This document shows positions 34,050-44,639 of a stretch of 64,000 bases of DNA, one piece after another. The notes under the pieces are model-generated. The model was not told where the DNA came from. It did not search any database and saw only the letters and a list, made by a program, of their open reading frames with translations. Source of the stretch: Herbaspirillum sp. LeCh32-8 (GTDB lineage: Bacteria > Pseudomonadota > Gammaproteobacteria > Burkholderiales > Burkholderiaceae_D); assembly GCF_017814915.1 (NCBI RefSeq), contig NZ_JAGIPZ010000005.1:1-64000 (forward strand), given 5' to 3'. A program made the translations under genes and the position numbers. Each line of letters opens with the position of its first letter. Positions within the stretch are counted from its first letter, which is position 1.

Positions 34050-34871
34050 ATGCTGATTCACCCCATGCCCAATCCGATCGCGATGCAGATCGGTCCGCTG
34101 GCCGTCCACTGGTATGGACTGATGTACCTGCTGGCCTTCGCCCAGTTCATCCTGCTGGGCCGCCAGCGCATCAAGCAGCCGCACATCGCCGCTGCCGGCT
34201 GGAAGAAGGAGGACCTGGACGACATGCTGTTCTACGGCGTGCTGGGGGTGGTGATCGGCGGCCGCCTGGGAGAGATCCTGTTCTACAACCCGGCCTACTA
34301 CTTCGCCAACCCGGCCGACATGATCGCCGTGTGGAAAGGCGGCATGTCCTTCCACGGCGGCTTCCTCGGCGTGATGCTGGCGATGTGGATCTGGGGCCGC
34401 AAGCGCGGTCACCAGCTGATGGACATCATGGACTTCATCGCGCCGATGGTGCCGCTGGGCTACGCCGCCGGCCGCCTGGGCAACTTCATCAACGCCGAGC
34501 TGCCGGGCCGCCCGGCCGACCCGTCGCTGCCTTGGGCCATGATCTGGCCCAACGTGGACAACATCCCGCGCCACCCCTCGCCGATCTACCAGATGCTGGT
34601 GGACGGCATCCTGCTGTTCATCATCCTGTGGTTCTTCGCCCGCAAGCCGCGCCCGCGCATGGCGGTGGCCGGCATGTTCTCGCTGCTGTACGGCTGCGCG
34701 CGCTTCTTCACCGAATACTTCCGCACGCCCGACTACGAGGTGCATTTCGCCGGCGTCACCATCTCGGCCGGCCAGATGCTGTCGGTGCCGATGATCGTGC
34801 TGGGCATCGTGCTGCTGGTGATCGCCTACCGCAACCCGCAGCAAGCCAAACCGTCGGCGCAGGTTCAGTAG
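34050..34871 (+). CDS. lgt: Prolipoprotein diacylglyceryl transferase
   Basis: A 273-residue inner membrane enzyme with seven hydrophobic segments. Signature blocks are AVHWYGLMYLLAF, GGRLGEILFYNP, SFHGGFLGVM and, most telling, GRLGNFINAELPGRP. It moves diacylglycerol from phosphatidylglycerol to the lipobox Cys of prelipoproteins, for example the phospholipase-D lipoprotein in this window. The start at 34050 is preceded by a weak purine stretch. A strong terminator follows, and after it a cluster of palindromic repeats. Confidence 0.95.
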   Translation: MLIHPMPNPIAMQIGPLAVHWYGLMYLLAFAQFILLGRQRIKQPHIAAAGWKKEDLDDMLFYGVLGVVIGGRLGEILFYNPAYYFANPADMIAVWKGGMSFHGGFLGVMLAMWIWGRKRGHQLMDIMDFIAPMVPLGYAAGRLGNFINAELPGRPADPSLPWAMIWPNVDNIPRHPSPIYQMLVDGILLFIILWFFARKPRPRMAVAGMFSLLYGCARFFTEYFRTPDYEVHFAGVTISAGQMLSVPMIVLGIVLLVIAYRNPQQAKPSAQVQ

Positions 34872-34890
34872 TCTTAAAGACGCAAAACGA

Positions 34891-34926
34891 AACGGGCGGT
34901 ACCAGTTGCGGTACCGCCCGTTTTTA
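34891..34926 (+). terminator. Intrinsic terminator of lgt
   Basis: A 13-bp stem (AACGGGCGGTACC and its complement, 34891-34922) is followed by TTTTTATTT, about 20 bp after the lgt stop. Confidence 0.9.
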
Positions 34927-34932
34927 TTTCTC

Positions 34933-35336
34933 CGTCGCTCCTGCGAAAGCAGGAGCCAAGTAACGTTGCGTGGGGCATTCAACGCAGGCTGAACGACGCT
35001 GGATCCCTGCTTTCGCGGGGACGACGAGTCACTCCGGTCTAACGTATGTCGCGTGGCCAGACAAAACGGGCGGTGCCATGACGGCACCGCCCGTTTTCAT
35101 TTCCCGGTCGCTCCTGCGAAAGCAGGAGCCCAGTGACGTTTGCAACGCATCCGCCATCGGCTGACGACACTGGGTCCTGACCTTCGTCAGGACGACACAT
35201 GGGAGGAAGCTTCAACCCTCCGCCGTTCAAGACCATCTCCAACCTGTCGTCCCGGCGAAGGCCGGGATCCAGCGGCGTTGGTCATGCCTCGACGGCAGCT
35301 CTACGACGCTGGGTCCCTGCTCTAGCAGGGACGACG
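34933..35336. repeat. Cluster of six REP-like palindromic repeats
   Basis: Six related units of about 35 bp lie here at 34933-34967, 34992-35026, 35105-35143, 35163-35197, 35245-35279 and 35302-35336. Each has a GC-rich hairpin centre (for example CTCCTGC-GAAA-GCAGGAG) framed by GTCG(T/C) on one side and CCAGCGTCGTT-like sequence on the other. Both orientations occur. The same family is found after tal and after ggt. They look like REP/BIME elements, moved by a RAYT-type transposase elsewhere in the genome. This lgt-eda gap holds no gene. Confidence 0.8.
35063..35097. terminator. Second copy of the lgt terminator hairpin
   Basis: The near-copy hairpin AAACGGGCGGTGCC-ATGAC-GGCACCGCCCGTTT lies about 174 bp after the first and is followed by TTTTCATTT. 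The REP unit following it is also repeated at the same offset, so the terminator plus REP block seems to have been duplicated. It may act in either direction for lgt and eda. Confidence 0.75.
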
Positions 35337-35351
35337 AATCGCCCGACCGGC

Positions 35352-35977
35352 TTACGCCTTCTTCAGCGCGCTGGCGGCGCGGGCCAGCTCGGTGATCTTG
35401 TCCCAGTCGCCGGCTTCGATCGCCGCCTTCGGGGTCAGCCAGGAGCCGCCCACGCAGACCACGTTCTTGCAGGCCAGGAACTGCGGCGCAGTCTCTTGCG
35501 TGATGCCGCCGGTCGGGCAGAAGGCGACGTCGCCCAAGGGACCTGCGATGCCGTTCAACATGCCCACGCCGCCGGCCGGCACGGCCGGGAACAGCTTCAG
35601 CTGGCGGAAACCGGCTTCGCGCGCGGCCATCACCTCGGACGGCGTCATCACGCCCGGCAGCAGCGGCAGGCCGCTGCTCTTAGCGGCTTCGATCAGCGCC
35701 GCGGTCAGGCCGGGCGAGACGCCGAAGACGGCGCCAGCGTCGCGCGAGGCGGCGAACTCTTCCGGCGCGGTCAACGTGCCGACGCCGACGATGGCGTCAG
35801 GCACCGACTCGGCGATGGCGCGAATGGCCGGCAGGCCGTGCTCGGTGCGCAGCGTGATTTCCAGCACGCGGATGCCGCCTGCGACCAGCGCCTTGGCCAG
35901 GGGAACGGCGTGCTCGAACTTGTCGATCGCGATCACCGGGATGACCGGCGAGGCGCGCATGATTTCCAGTGTGGTCT

Positions 35978-35981
<4 letters not shown>
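35352..35981 (-). CDS. eda: KDPG/KHG aldolase
   Basis: A 209-residue class I aldolase. The catalytic Glu lies in [10 protein letters not shown] and the Schiff-base Lys in [14 protein letters not shown] follows as the phosphate loop. It splits 2-keto-3-deoxy-6-phosphogluconate to pyruvate and glyceraldehyde-3-phosphate, the last step of the Entner-Doudoroff path. Its start overlaps the edd stop as ATGA, so the two are coupled. The gene ends 15 bp from a REP-like cluster, with the duplicated hairpin beyond it as possible terminator. Confidence 0.94.
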
Positions 35982-37849
<1,868 letters not shown>

Positions 37850-37860
37850 TGTCGGTTTCC

Positions 37861-37874
37861 TGTTAGCGTTAACA
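37861..37874. promoter_or_regulatory. Gluconate repressor (LacI/GntR-type) operator before edd
   Basis: TGTTAGCGTTAACA has TGTTA/TAACA arms around a central CG, the classic LacI/GalR-family operator form. It lies 12-25 bp upstream of the edd start codon, between the ribosome site and the HexR-like site. The same sequence recurs at 48672-48685, next to the LacI-family gene at 48868-49920. Confidence 0.75.
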
Positions 37875-37875
37875 A

Positions 37876-37890
37876 TGTAATTTTACTACA
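37876..37890. promoter_or_regulatory. HexR-like site on the edd side
   Basis: TGTAATTTTACTACA matches the palindromic TGTARTnnnAYTACA pattern described for HexR (RpiR family). It is one base away from the gluconate operator and lies 27-41 bp ahead of the edd start. The hexR gene is in the neighbouring operon. Confidence 0.75.
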
Positions 37891-38049
37891 CAATTTTCAA
37901 CGAATGAAATCATACACTTAGATCAACGGGATGCAGCGCAGCAGTGCGTTTTTTCATTGGCACTCCAAAAACTGCGCAAAAGCCTTATCAGTCTGCATTA
38001 CAAGGCTTTTCCGGCGAACGAACGGACTTGTCACGGCCGCGTCATAAAC

Positions 38050-38089
38050 TGTAGTGAAATTACCATTCAATCCGCATTTGATGTATAGT
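38050..38089 (+). promoter_or_regulatory. pgi promoter with overlapping HexR-like site
   Basis: TTACCA (38060-38065), an 18-bp spacer and TATAGT (38084-38089) form a reasonable sigma-70 promoter about 95 bp before pgi. The HexR-like palindrome TGTAGTGAAATTACC (38050-38064) covers the -35, the right place for repression. Confidence 0.65.
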
Positions 38090-38183
38090 CTGGCCGTCGC
38101 ACCAAGAATATTTGCCGCGGCCGCAGGCGCAAAACCTTGCTGCCCTCAGACGCAAGCCGCGCTCGCCAACAGACTGAAGACAC

Positions 38184-39836
38184 ATGCATACCACCGCCCT
38201 GACCGACACGGCCGCCTTCAAAGCTCTGCAGCAACATCATCCCAAGGCCGTCAGCTGGCACATGCGCGATTTGTTCGCCGGCCAGCCCGACCGCTTCGAG
38301 CGCATGTCGGTGCGCGCCGCCGGCCTGCTGCTGGACTACTCCAAGAACCGCATCGAATCCGACACCCTGTCCCTGCTGATGAGCCTGGCGCGCGAACGCG
38401 GCGTCGAGGCCCTGCGCGACGCCATGTTCGGCGGCGGGAAGATCAACTTTACCGAACATCGCGCGGTCTTGCACACTGCACTGCGCACACCGGCCGGTGC
38501 CTGTACCGTGCAGGTGGATGGACAGCAGGTCGGCCCGGACGTTCAAGCGGTGCTGGCGCATATCAAGGACTTCTCCGAACGCGTGCGCAGCGGCGAGTGG
38601 CGCGGCCACACCGGGCGCGAGATCACCGACATCGTCAACATCGGCATCGGCGGCTCCTTCCTCGGCCCGCAGATGGTGTGCACCGCGCTGCGCCAGTACG
38701 CCCATGCGCGCCTGAAGACCCATTTCGTCTCCAACGTCGACGGCCATGACTTGGACGAGGTGCTGTCGCGGGTTGATCCCGAGACAACGCTGTTCATCGT
38801 CGCCTCCAAGACCTTCACTACGCAAGAAACCATGCTCAACGCCCGCTCGGCGCGCGCCTGGTTCCTGCGCTACGGCAGCGAGGCCGACCTGGCCCGCCAT
38901 TTCGTGGCAGTCTCCACCAATGCAAAGGAAGTGGCCGCGTTCGGCATCGATCCTGACAACATGTTCCCGTTCTGGGACTGGGTCGGCGGCCGCTACTCGG
39001 TGTGGTCGGCGATCGGCCTGTCGATCGCGCTGCTGATCGGCTTCGACAACTTCAGCGGTTTTTTGGCCGGCGCCCACGAGATGGACCGCCACTTCCTGGA
39101 AGCACCGCTGGAATCGAACATGCCGGTGATCCAGGCGCTGATCGGCATCTGGAACCGCAACTTCTTCAACAGCGAGTCGCTGTCGGTGGCGCCCTATCAC
39201 CAATGGATGCGCTACTTCCCGGCTTACCTGCAGCAGCTGGACATGGAGAGCAACGGCAAGCGCATCACCCGCGACGGCACGCCGGTGGGCGTGGCCACCT
39301 GTCCCTTCATCTGGGGCGACGTCGGCACCAATGGCCAGCACGCGTTCTTCCAGTTGCTGCACCAGGGTACGGACGTCACGCCGATCGATTTCATCGCCGT
39401 GCTCAAGCCCTCGCACGGCATCGCCGAGCACCACGATGTGCTGCTGGCCAATTGCTTTGCCCAGTCGGAAGCCTTCATGCGCGGCAAGGACGCCGCCGAG
39501 GTGCGCGCCGACCTGGAGAAGCAAGGTCTCGATCCGGCGGAACTGAACGTGCTTTTGCCGCACAAAACCTTCGACGGCAACCGTCCCAGCAACACCATCC
39601 TGCTGCCCGAGCTGACGCCGTCGGCGTTCGGCTCGCTGATCGCGCTGTATGAGCACAAGACCTTCGTGCAGGGCGCGATCTGGGGCATCAACAGTTTCGA
39701 CCAATGGGGCGTGGAGCTGGGCAAGGTGCTGGCCAAGACGATCCACGGCGAGCTCAAGGCCGAGTCCGACCCGTCCCTGCATGACGCCTCGACCAACGCG
39801 CTGATTGCCCTGGCGAAACAGGCGCGTTCGCAGTAA
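38184..39836 (+). CDS. pgi: Glucose-6-phosphate isomerase
   Basis: A 550-residue Pgi. Conserved blocks include [17 protein letters not shown] (SIS phosphate site), [14 protein letters not shown], and [17 protein letters not shown], the family signature. [13 protein letters not shown] and [13 protein letters not shown] follow toward the C-terminus. It interconverts glucose-6-phosphate and fructose-6-phosphate. In an Entner-Doudoroff organism it may mainly cycle fructose-6-phosphate back to glucose-6-phosphate. It is the first gene of pgi-zwf-hexR-tal, 72 bp before zwf, and its promoter overlaps a HexR-like site. Confidence 0.96.
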   Translation: MHTTALTDTAAFKALQQHHPKAVSWHMRDLFAGQPDRFERMSVRAAGLLLDYSKNRIESDTLSLLMSLARERGVEALRDAMFGGGKINFTEHRAVLHTALRTPAGACTVQVDGQQVGPDVQAVLAHIKDFSERVRSGEWRGHTGREITDIVNIGIGGSFLGPQMVCTALRQYAHARLKTHFVSNVDGHDLDEVLSRVDPETTLFIVASKTFTTQETMLNARSARAWFLRYGSEADLARHFVAVSTNAKEVAAFGIDPDNMFPFWDWVGGRYSVWSAIGLSIALLIGFDNFSGFLAGAHEMDRHFLEAPLESNMPVIQALIGIWNRNFFNSESLSVAPYHQWMRYFPAYLQQLDMESNGKRITRDGTPVGVATCPFIWGDVGTNGQHAFFQLLHQGTDVTPIDFIAVLKPSHGIAEHHDVLLANCFAQSEAFMRGKDAAEVRADLEKQGLDPAELNVLLPHKTFDGNRPSNTILLPELTPSAFGSLIALYEHKTFVQGAIWGINSFDQWGVELGKVLAKTIHGELKAESDPSLHDASTNALIALAKQARSQ

Positions 39837-39867
39837 GCGCAGCAGTGCGCGGCAAGGCAGAGAAACA

Positions 39868-39880
39868 TTACGTCACGTAA
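39868..39880. promoter_or_regulatory. Palindrome TTACGTCACGTAA ahead of zwf
   Basis: A perfect 13-bp palindrome with a single central base lies in the 72-bp pgi-zwf gap, 29-41 bp before the zwf start. It differs from the HexR and gluconate-operator patterns. It could be an extra regulator site or part of an mRNA structure; nothing identifies the binder. Confidence 0.4.
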
Positions 39881-39908
39881 CCCAACGCATACGAACCGAC
39901 TTCACATC

Positions 39909-41375
39909 ATGGCTATTTCCGATTTCGATCTGGTTTTATTCGGCGGCACCGGCGACCTGTCGATGCGCAAGCTGCTCCCTGCCCTCTACGCGCGCGACCG
40001 CGCCAAAGACCTGCCGCCGGACGCGCGCATCGTCTGCATCGGCCGCGATGACAAGACCAAGGAAGACTTCCTGAAGGTGGTCGAGAAGGACTCCAAACCG
40101 CACATCCCCGCCGCCAACCTGGACGCGGCCGTGTGGGAGCGCTTCTGCAACCGCCTGCAATACGCCTCGGTCAACGCCAAGGAAGGCGCCAGCTTCTCGC
40201 ACCTGAAGGATGCGCTGCGCGACCACGAAGGCCTGCCGCGCGTGTTCTACCTGGCCACCCCGCCCAGCCTGTTCGCCTCGATCTGCGAAAACCTGTCCAA
40301 GGCCGGCTTGGTGACGCCCGCCTCGCGCGTGGTGCTGGAAAAGCCGCTGGGCCGCGACCTCGAATCGGCGCGCGACATCAACAAACAGGTCGGCCGCTAC
40401 TTCCAGGAGTCGCAGATCTTCCGTATCGACCACTACCTCGGCAAGGAAGCCGTGCAGAACCTGTTGGCGCTGCGCTTCGGCAACGTGCTGTTCGAGCCGC
40501 TGTGGCGCCGCGAGTGGATTTCCGACGTGCAGATCACCATCGCCGAGGAGCTCGGCGTGGGCGGCCGCTTCGACTACTACGACACCTCCGGCGCGCTGCG
40601 CGACATGCTGCAGAACCACCTGCTGCAGCTGCTGTGTATCGTCGCCATGGAGCCGCCGGTCTCCAACTCGGCCGACGCCGTGCGTGACGAAAAGCTGAAG
40701 GTGCTGCGCTCGCTCAAGCGCTTCACCCCGACCACCCTGGCCATGAACGTGGTGCGCGGCCAGTACCGCGCCGGCCACGTCAACGGCACCGCCGTACCGG
40801 GTTACCGCAAGGAAGCCGACGCCAATCCCGAATCGCGCACCGAGACCTTCGTCGCGGTGAAGGCCGAGATCGAGACCTGGCGTTGGGCCGGCGTGCCGTT
40901 CTACCTGCGCACCGGCAAGCGCATGGCCGATTCGCTGGCCGAGATCGTGGTGCGCTTCAAGAGCGTGCCGCACTCGATCTTCGCGCACCAGAACGACACC
41001 CCGAACTGCCTGGTGATCCGCCTGCAGCCCGACGAAGGCCTGCACATGAACCTGATGGCCAAGCAGCCCGGCGACGGCATGCGCCTGCGCCCGGTGGAGC
41101 TGGAGCTGGACTTCCGCGAGAAATTCAAGACCCCGCGCATGGACGCCTACGAGCGCCTGCTGCTGGACGTGCTGCGCGGCCACCTGACGCTGTTCATGCG
41201 CAGCGACGAGCTGGAAGCGGCCTGGGAATGGGTCGAGCCCATCCTCAACCACTGGGACCAGCAGGAAGCCGACCCGATTCCGTACAACGCCGGCACCTGG
41301 GGCCCGGCCGCCGCCAGCGCCCTGATCGGCCGCGACGGCCTGCAGTGGCGCGAAGAAGCGCTGCCCGAGGTCTGA
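39909..41375 (+). CDS. zwf: Glucose-6-phosphate 1-dehydrogenase
   Basis: A 488-residue dehydrogenase. The N-terminal dinucleotide motif is FGGTGDLSMRKLLPAL, and the active-site signature RIDHYLGKEAVQN has the catalytic His-Tyr-Leu-Gly-Lys. It oxidises glucose-6-phosphate to 6-phosphogluconolactone with NADP(+) or NAD(+). No pgl gene follows it here, so the lactonase must be elsewhere or the step is spontaneous. It lies between pgi and hexR in one operon, with a 36-bp gap to hexR. Confidence 0.96.
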   Translation: MAISDFDLVLFGGTGDLSMRKLLPALYARDRAKDLPPDARIVCIGRDDKTKEDFLKVVEKDSKPHIPAANLDAAVWERFCNRLQYASVNAKEGASFSHLKDALRDHEGLPRVFYLATPPSLFASICENLSKAGLVTPASRVVLEKPLGRDLESARDINKQVGRYFQESQIFRIDHYLGKEAVQNLLALRFGNVLFEPLWRREWISDVQITIAEELGVGGRFDYYDTSGALRDMLQNHLLQLLCIVAMEPPVSNSADAVRDEKLKVLRSLKRFTPTTLAMNVVRGQYRAGHVNGTAVPGYRKEADANPESRTETFVAVKAEIETWRWAGVPFYLRTGKRMADSLAEIVVRFKSVPHSIFAHQNDTPNCLVIRLQPDEGLHMNLMAKQPGDGMRLRPVELELDFREKFKTPRMDAYERLLLDVLRGHLTLFMRSDELEAAWEWVEPILNHWDQQEADPIPYNAGTWGPAAASALIGRDGLQWREEALPEV

Positions 41376-41411
41376 CGCTTTGACGCTCTGAAGGAAAGTC
41401 CAGGTCGCGCC

Positions 41412-42272
41412 ATGTCCATGCTGCTTGATTCCATCCGCACCCACATCAACTCCCTCTCCAAGTCGGAGAAGAAGGTGGCTGCGACCGTGCTCGCCAATCC
41501 GCAGCTGGCGTTGGCGGAAAACCTGACGGCGCTGGCCAAGAACGCGGAGGTGTCGGAGCCGACCGTGATCCGCTTCTGCCGCGCCATCGGTTACGAGGGC
41601 TGGCATGACTTCAAGCTGAAGCTGGCGCAAAGCCTGGCGCTGGCCTTGCCCGGCGCCGACGAGACGCTGGCGCAGGACGACCTGGCGGCCGACTTGGTCA
41701 ACAAGATCTGCAGCCGCTCCATCAACACCCTGCTCGACCTGCGCAACCACCTGAACCCGGACGCCATCCAGCTGGCGCTGGACGTGCTGGCGCGCGCCAA
41801 CAAGATCGAGTTCTACGGCCAGGGCACCTCCGGCATCGTGGCCAACGACGCGCAGCACAAGTTCTTCCGTTCCGGCGTGCCCACCGTGGCCTACTCCGAC
41901 CCGCACATCCACAGCATCGCGGCCTCGCTGCTGAAGGCCGGCGACTGCGTGGTGGCGATCTCGCAGCGCGGCGGCAACGCGGCGCTGCTGCGCTCGATCC
42001 AGCTGGCCAGGAAAGGCGGCGCCGACATCATCGTGCTGGGCCCGTCCGGCACGCCCCTGGCCGAGCTGGCCACGGTGCTGGTGCCGATCGACCTGTCCTT
42101 CAACATCGACCCCTACACGCCGATCTCGGCGCGCCTGGCGCACCTGGTGGTGATCGACATCCTGGCGGTCGGCCTGGCGCTGCGCCGCGGCCCGGAATTC
42201 CGCAAGAAGATGCAGAACGCCCAAAAGTCCCTGCAGAAGTTCGACATGCAGTTCGACTCCTTCTTCCGTTAA
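41412..42272 (+). CDS. hexR: RpiR-family regulator HexR
   Basis: A 286-residue RpiR-family protein. The N-terminal helix-turn-helix (residues 1-80: [20 protein letters not shown], then [19 protein letters not shown]) is joined to a SIS sugar-phosphate domain (about 125-260: [37 protein letters not shown]). In other proteobacteria HexR binds KDPG and represses edd, zwf and related genes. Its place between zwf and tal, with HexR-like sites at both ends of the edd/pgi gap, makes this name likely. It may therefore regulate its own operon. Confidence 0.9.
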   Translation: MSMLLDSIRTHINSLSKSEKKVAATVLANPQLALAENLTALAKNAEVSEPTVIRFCRAIGYEGWHDFKLKLAQSLALALPGADETLAQDDLAADLVNKICSRSINTLLDLRNHLNPDAIQLALDVLARANKIEFYGQGTSGIVANDAQHKFFRSGVPTVAYSDPHIHSIAASLLKAGDCVVAISQRGGNAALLRSIQLARKGGADIIVLGPSGTPLAELATVLVPIDLSFNIDPYTPISARLAHLVVIDILAVGLALRRGPEFRKKMQNAQKSLQKFDMQFDSFFR

Positions 42273-42318
42273 GACCGCATCCACTGCTGCGACGGATCAA
42301 GGATCAGTCTTTCGCCGA

Positions 42319-42346
42319 CAGACAGCGCGCGCCGATTGCGTACAAT
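42319..42346 (+). promoter_or_regulatory. Possible tal promoter
   Basis: CAGACA (42319-42324), 16 bp, then TACAAT (42341-42346) is a moderate sigma-70 match in the 119-bp hexR-tal gap. It would give tal an extra start of transcription besides read-through from pgi. Confidence 0.35.
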
Positions 42347-42391
42347 GCCACTGTTGAGTCATCCCTCCAACTTTGCAATCAGGACAACCCC

Positions 42392-43327
42392 ATGAGCCAG
42401 CTTGACCAGTTGAAGCAGTACACCACCATCGTGGCCGACACCGGCGACTTCCAGGCCATGAAGGCCTTCGCGCCGCAAGACGCGACCACCAATCCTTCGC
42501 TGATCCTGAAGGCGGTGCAGAAGGACGAGTACAAGCCGCTGCTGGAAAACGTGGTCAAGGCCAACGCCGGCAAGAGCACCGAGCAGATCATCGACCGCCT
42601 GCTGATCGCCTTCGGCCTGGAAATCCTGAAACTGATCCCCGGCCGCGTCTCCACCGAGACCGACGCGCGCCTGTCCTTCGACACCGAAGGCACCGTCGCC
42701 AAGGGCCGCGAGCTGATCCGCCTGTATGAGGAAGCCGGCATCAAGCGCGAGCGCGTGCTGATCAAGATCGCCTCCACCTGGGAAGGCATCCGCGCCGCCG
42801 AGATACTGGAAAAGGAAGGCATCCGCTGCAACCTGACCCTGCTGTTCTCGCTGCCCCAGGCGATCGCCTGCGCCGAGGCGCAGGTGCAGCTGATCTCGCC
42901 CTTCGTCGGCCGCATCTACGACTGGTACAAGAAGTCGACCGGCCAGGAATATGTCGGCGCCGACGATCCGGGCGTGCAGTCGGTGAAGGCTGTGTATAAC
43001 TATTACCGCAAGTTCGGCTACGCCACCGAGGTGATGGGCGCGAGCTTCCGCAACACCTCGCAGATCACCGAGCTGGCCGGCTGCGACCTGCTGACCATCA
43101 GCCCCGAGCTGCTGCAAAAGCTGGCCGACGCCGACGCGCCGGTCGAACGCAAGTTGAGCCGCGACGCCGCGCAAGCCGCCGATATCGAACGCGTGTCGCT
43201 GGACGAAAAGGCCTTCCGCCTGGCCTTGAACGCCGACGCCATGGCAACCGAAAAACTGGCCGAAGGCATCCGCCTGTTCGCGGCCGATGCGGTGAAGCTG
43301 GACAAGATCGTCGAGGCATTGAAGTAA
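42392..43327 (+). CDS. tal: Transaldolase
   Basis: A 311-residue class I transaldolase (TalB type). Conserved blocks are [27 protein letters not shown] with the Schiff-base Lys at about residue 128, [17 protein letters not shown] and [12 protein letters not shown]. It moves a three-carbon ketol unit between sugar phosphates in the non-oxidative pentose phosphate pathway. It is the last gene of pgi-zwf-hexR-tal, 119 bp after hexR. AGGACAAC precedes the start. It converges on idnD, and the gap holds two REP-like repeats and a terminator. Confidence 0.95.
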   Translation: MSQLDQLKQYTTIVADTGDFQAMKAFAPQDATTNPSLILKAVQKDEYKPLLENVVKANAGKSTEQIIDRLLIAFGLEILKLIPGRVSTETDARLSFDTEGTVAKGRELIRLYEEAGIKRERVLIKIASTWEGIRAAEILEKEGIRCNLTLLFSLPQAIACAEAQVQLISPFVGRIYDWYKKSTGQEYVGADDPGVQSVKAVYNYYRKFGYATEVMGASFRNTSQITELAGCDLLTISPELLQKLADADAPVERKLSRDAAQAADIERVSLDEKAFRLALNADAMATEKLAEGIRLFAADAVKLDKIVEALK

Positions 43328-43359
43328 GTCGTTGTCGCCGGCGCCATGCCGGCGCGACG

Positions 43360-43476
43360 AACGACGCTGGATCCCGGCCTGCGCCGGGACGACACGCAAG
43401 AGAGGGACTCGAACAGCCAAGGGCTGCAGTGACTAACTGTTCGTCGTCCTGACGAAGGTCACGACCCAGCGTCGTT
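43360..43476. repeat. Pair of inverted REP-like repeats after tal
   Basis: Two units of the same family as after lgt, at 43360-43394 (AACGACGCTGG ... GGGACGACA) and, in inverse orientation, 43443-43476 (GTCGTCCTG ... CCAGCGTCGTT). They form a BIME-like pair in the convergent tal-idnD gap. A separate hairpin (GCCGGC ... GCCGGC) lies just before them near 43337-43353. Confidence 0.8.
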
Positions 43477-43493
43477 CACAGCGTATCCGCGAA

Positions 43494-43522
43494 AAAAATC
43501 CCGGCTCAAGGCCGGGATTTTT
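43494..43522. terminator. Bidirectional terminator between tal and idnD
   Basis: AAAAATCCCGGC-TCAAG-GCCGGGATTTTT is a 12-bp stem with A and T runs on both sides. It ends the minus-strand gntP-gntK-idnO-idnD transcript and can also stop tal. Confidence 0.88.
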
Positions 43523-43543
43523 CATTGCAGGCTCAGCCGCGCA

Positions 43544-44581
43544 TCAAGCAAAACTGATCTGCACCTTCATCATCTTCGAGCGATCGCCGGCGATCTCGAA
43601 CGCCTCCACCGACTTCTCGATCGGATAAGTCGCCGAGATCAGCGGCTTCACGTCCACCAGCTTCTTGTTCATCAGCTCCACGGCCATCGCGAACTCTTCG
43701 TGGAAGCGGAAGGCGCCGCGCCAGTCGAGCTCCTTGCCCACCAGCAGGTTGGCCGGGAAATTGATGTCGCCGCCCAGGCCGACCTGCACGATGACGGCTT
43801 GCGGGCGCAGTGCTTCCAGCGCGCCGACCAGCGCGCGCTCGTTACCGCTGGCCTCGAACAGCACGTCGAAAGTGCCCTTGTCGGCGGCATAGGCCTTCAA
43901 CGCATCGGGCGTCTCGGCCATGTTGATGGCGCTATCGGCGCCGACCTTCAACGCGGTTTCCAGCGGCATCTTGGCCACATCGGTGGCGACCACTTCCAGC
44001 GCGCCGGCGCGACGTGCGGCGATCACCACCAGCGCGCCGATCGGACCGCAACCGGTGACTAGCACGCGCTTGCCGACCAGCGGGCCGGCGCGGCGCACCG
44101 CGTGCAGCGCCACCGACAGCGGCTCGGCCATGGCCGCTTCGCCGTCGCTGACGTGGTCGGCCACCACATGCGCCTGGGCGCGTTCGATCACGATCTCCTG
44201 GCGGAACGCGCCCTGCACGTGCGGGGTGCGCATGGCGCTGCCGTAAAAGCGCATGTCCAGGCAGTGGTTCTGCTTGCCTTCCTGGCAGTACTTGCAGGCG
44301 CCGCACGGGCGGCTGGGCGAAATCGCGATGCGGGTGCCGGCCTTGATGTCGGTGATGGCCGAACCGACTTCGGCGATCTGGCCCGACACTTCATGGCCCA
44401 GCACCATCGGCTCCTTGATGCGCACCACGCCGAAACCGCCGTGGTGGTAGTAGTGCAGGTCCGAGCCGCAAATGCCGCCGGCCTTGACCTTGACCTTCAG
44501 CTGCTGCGGCTGCAGCTCGCCGGTGTCCAGCTCCTGGATGCGCAGGTCGTGCGGCGCATGGATGACGATGCCTTGTTGCAT
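43544..44581 (-). CDS. idnD: L-idonate 5-dehydrogenase-like zinc MDR enzyme
   Basis: A 345-residue zinc-dependent medium-chain dehydrogenase. Catalytic zinc residues are Cys in GGICGSDLHYYHHGG and His-Glu in VLGHEVSG. The structural zinc site is CGACKYCQEGKQNHC, and the Rossmann motif is VTGCGPIGALV. GSDLHYYHHGGFG is typical of L-idonate 5-dehydrogenase, which oxidises L-idonate to 5-ketogluconate. It lies 58 bp downstream of the gluconate 5-dehydrogenase gene, in line with an idonate to 5-ketogluconate to gluconate route. Sorbitol/xylitol-type dehydrogenase activity remains possible. Confidence 0.85.
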   Translation of the reverse strand: MQQGIVIHAPHDLRIQELDTGELQPQQLKVKVKAGGICGSDLHYYHHGGFGVVRIKEPMVLGHEVSGQIAEVGSAITDIKAGTRIAISPSRPCGACKYCQEGKQNHCLDMRFYGSAMRTPHVQGAFRQEIVIERAQAHVVADHVSDGEAAMAEPLSVALHAVRRAGPLVGKRVLVTGCGPIGALVVIAARRAGALEVVATDVAKMPLETALKVGADSAINMAETPDALKAYAADKGTFDVLFEASGNERALVGALEALRPQAVIVQVGLGGDINFPANLLVGKELDWRGAFRFHEEFAMAVELMNKKLVDVKPLISATYPIEKSVEAFEIAGDRSKMMKVQISFA

Positions 44582-44639
44582 GGTGATCTCCTGAAATGTC
44601 CTGGGTGGTGATTGTTATGGTTATCGTTGCAGCAGTGCG

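Larger units (their letters stand above)
37850..38183. promoter_or_regulatory. Shared edd/pgi divergent control region
   Basis: This 334-bp gap separates edd-eda from pgi-zwf-hexR-tal. It holds the gluconate operator (37861-37874), two HexR-like sites (37876-37890 and 38050-38064) and a plausible pgi promoter. The middle part 37900-38040 is AT-rich but carries no gene. Confidence 0.7.

Noticed and set aside
39936-42284. 782-residue open frame on the minus strand
   Set aside because: It is antisense to zwf and hexR, which are unmistakable. Long antisense frames are common in such GC-rich genes, and this one is a low-complexity Gly/Gln/Val/Arg-rich shadow without family motifs.
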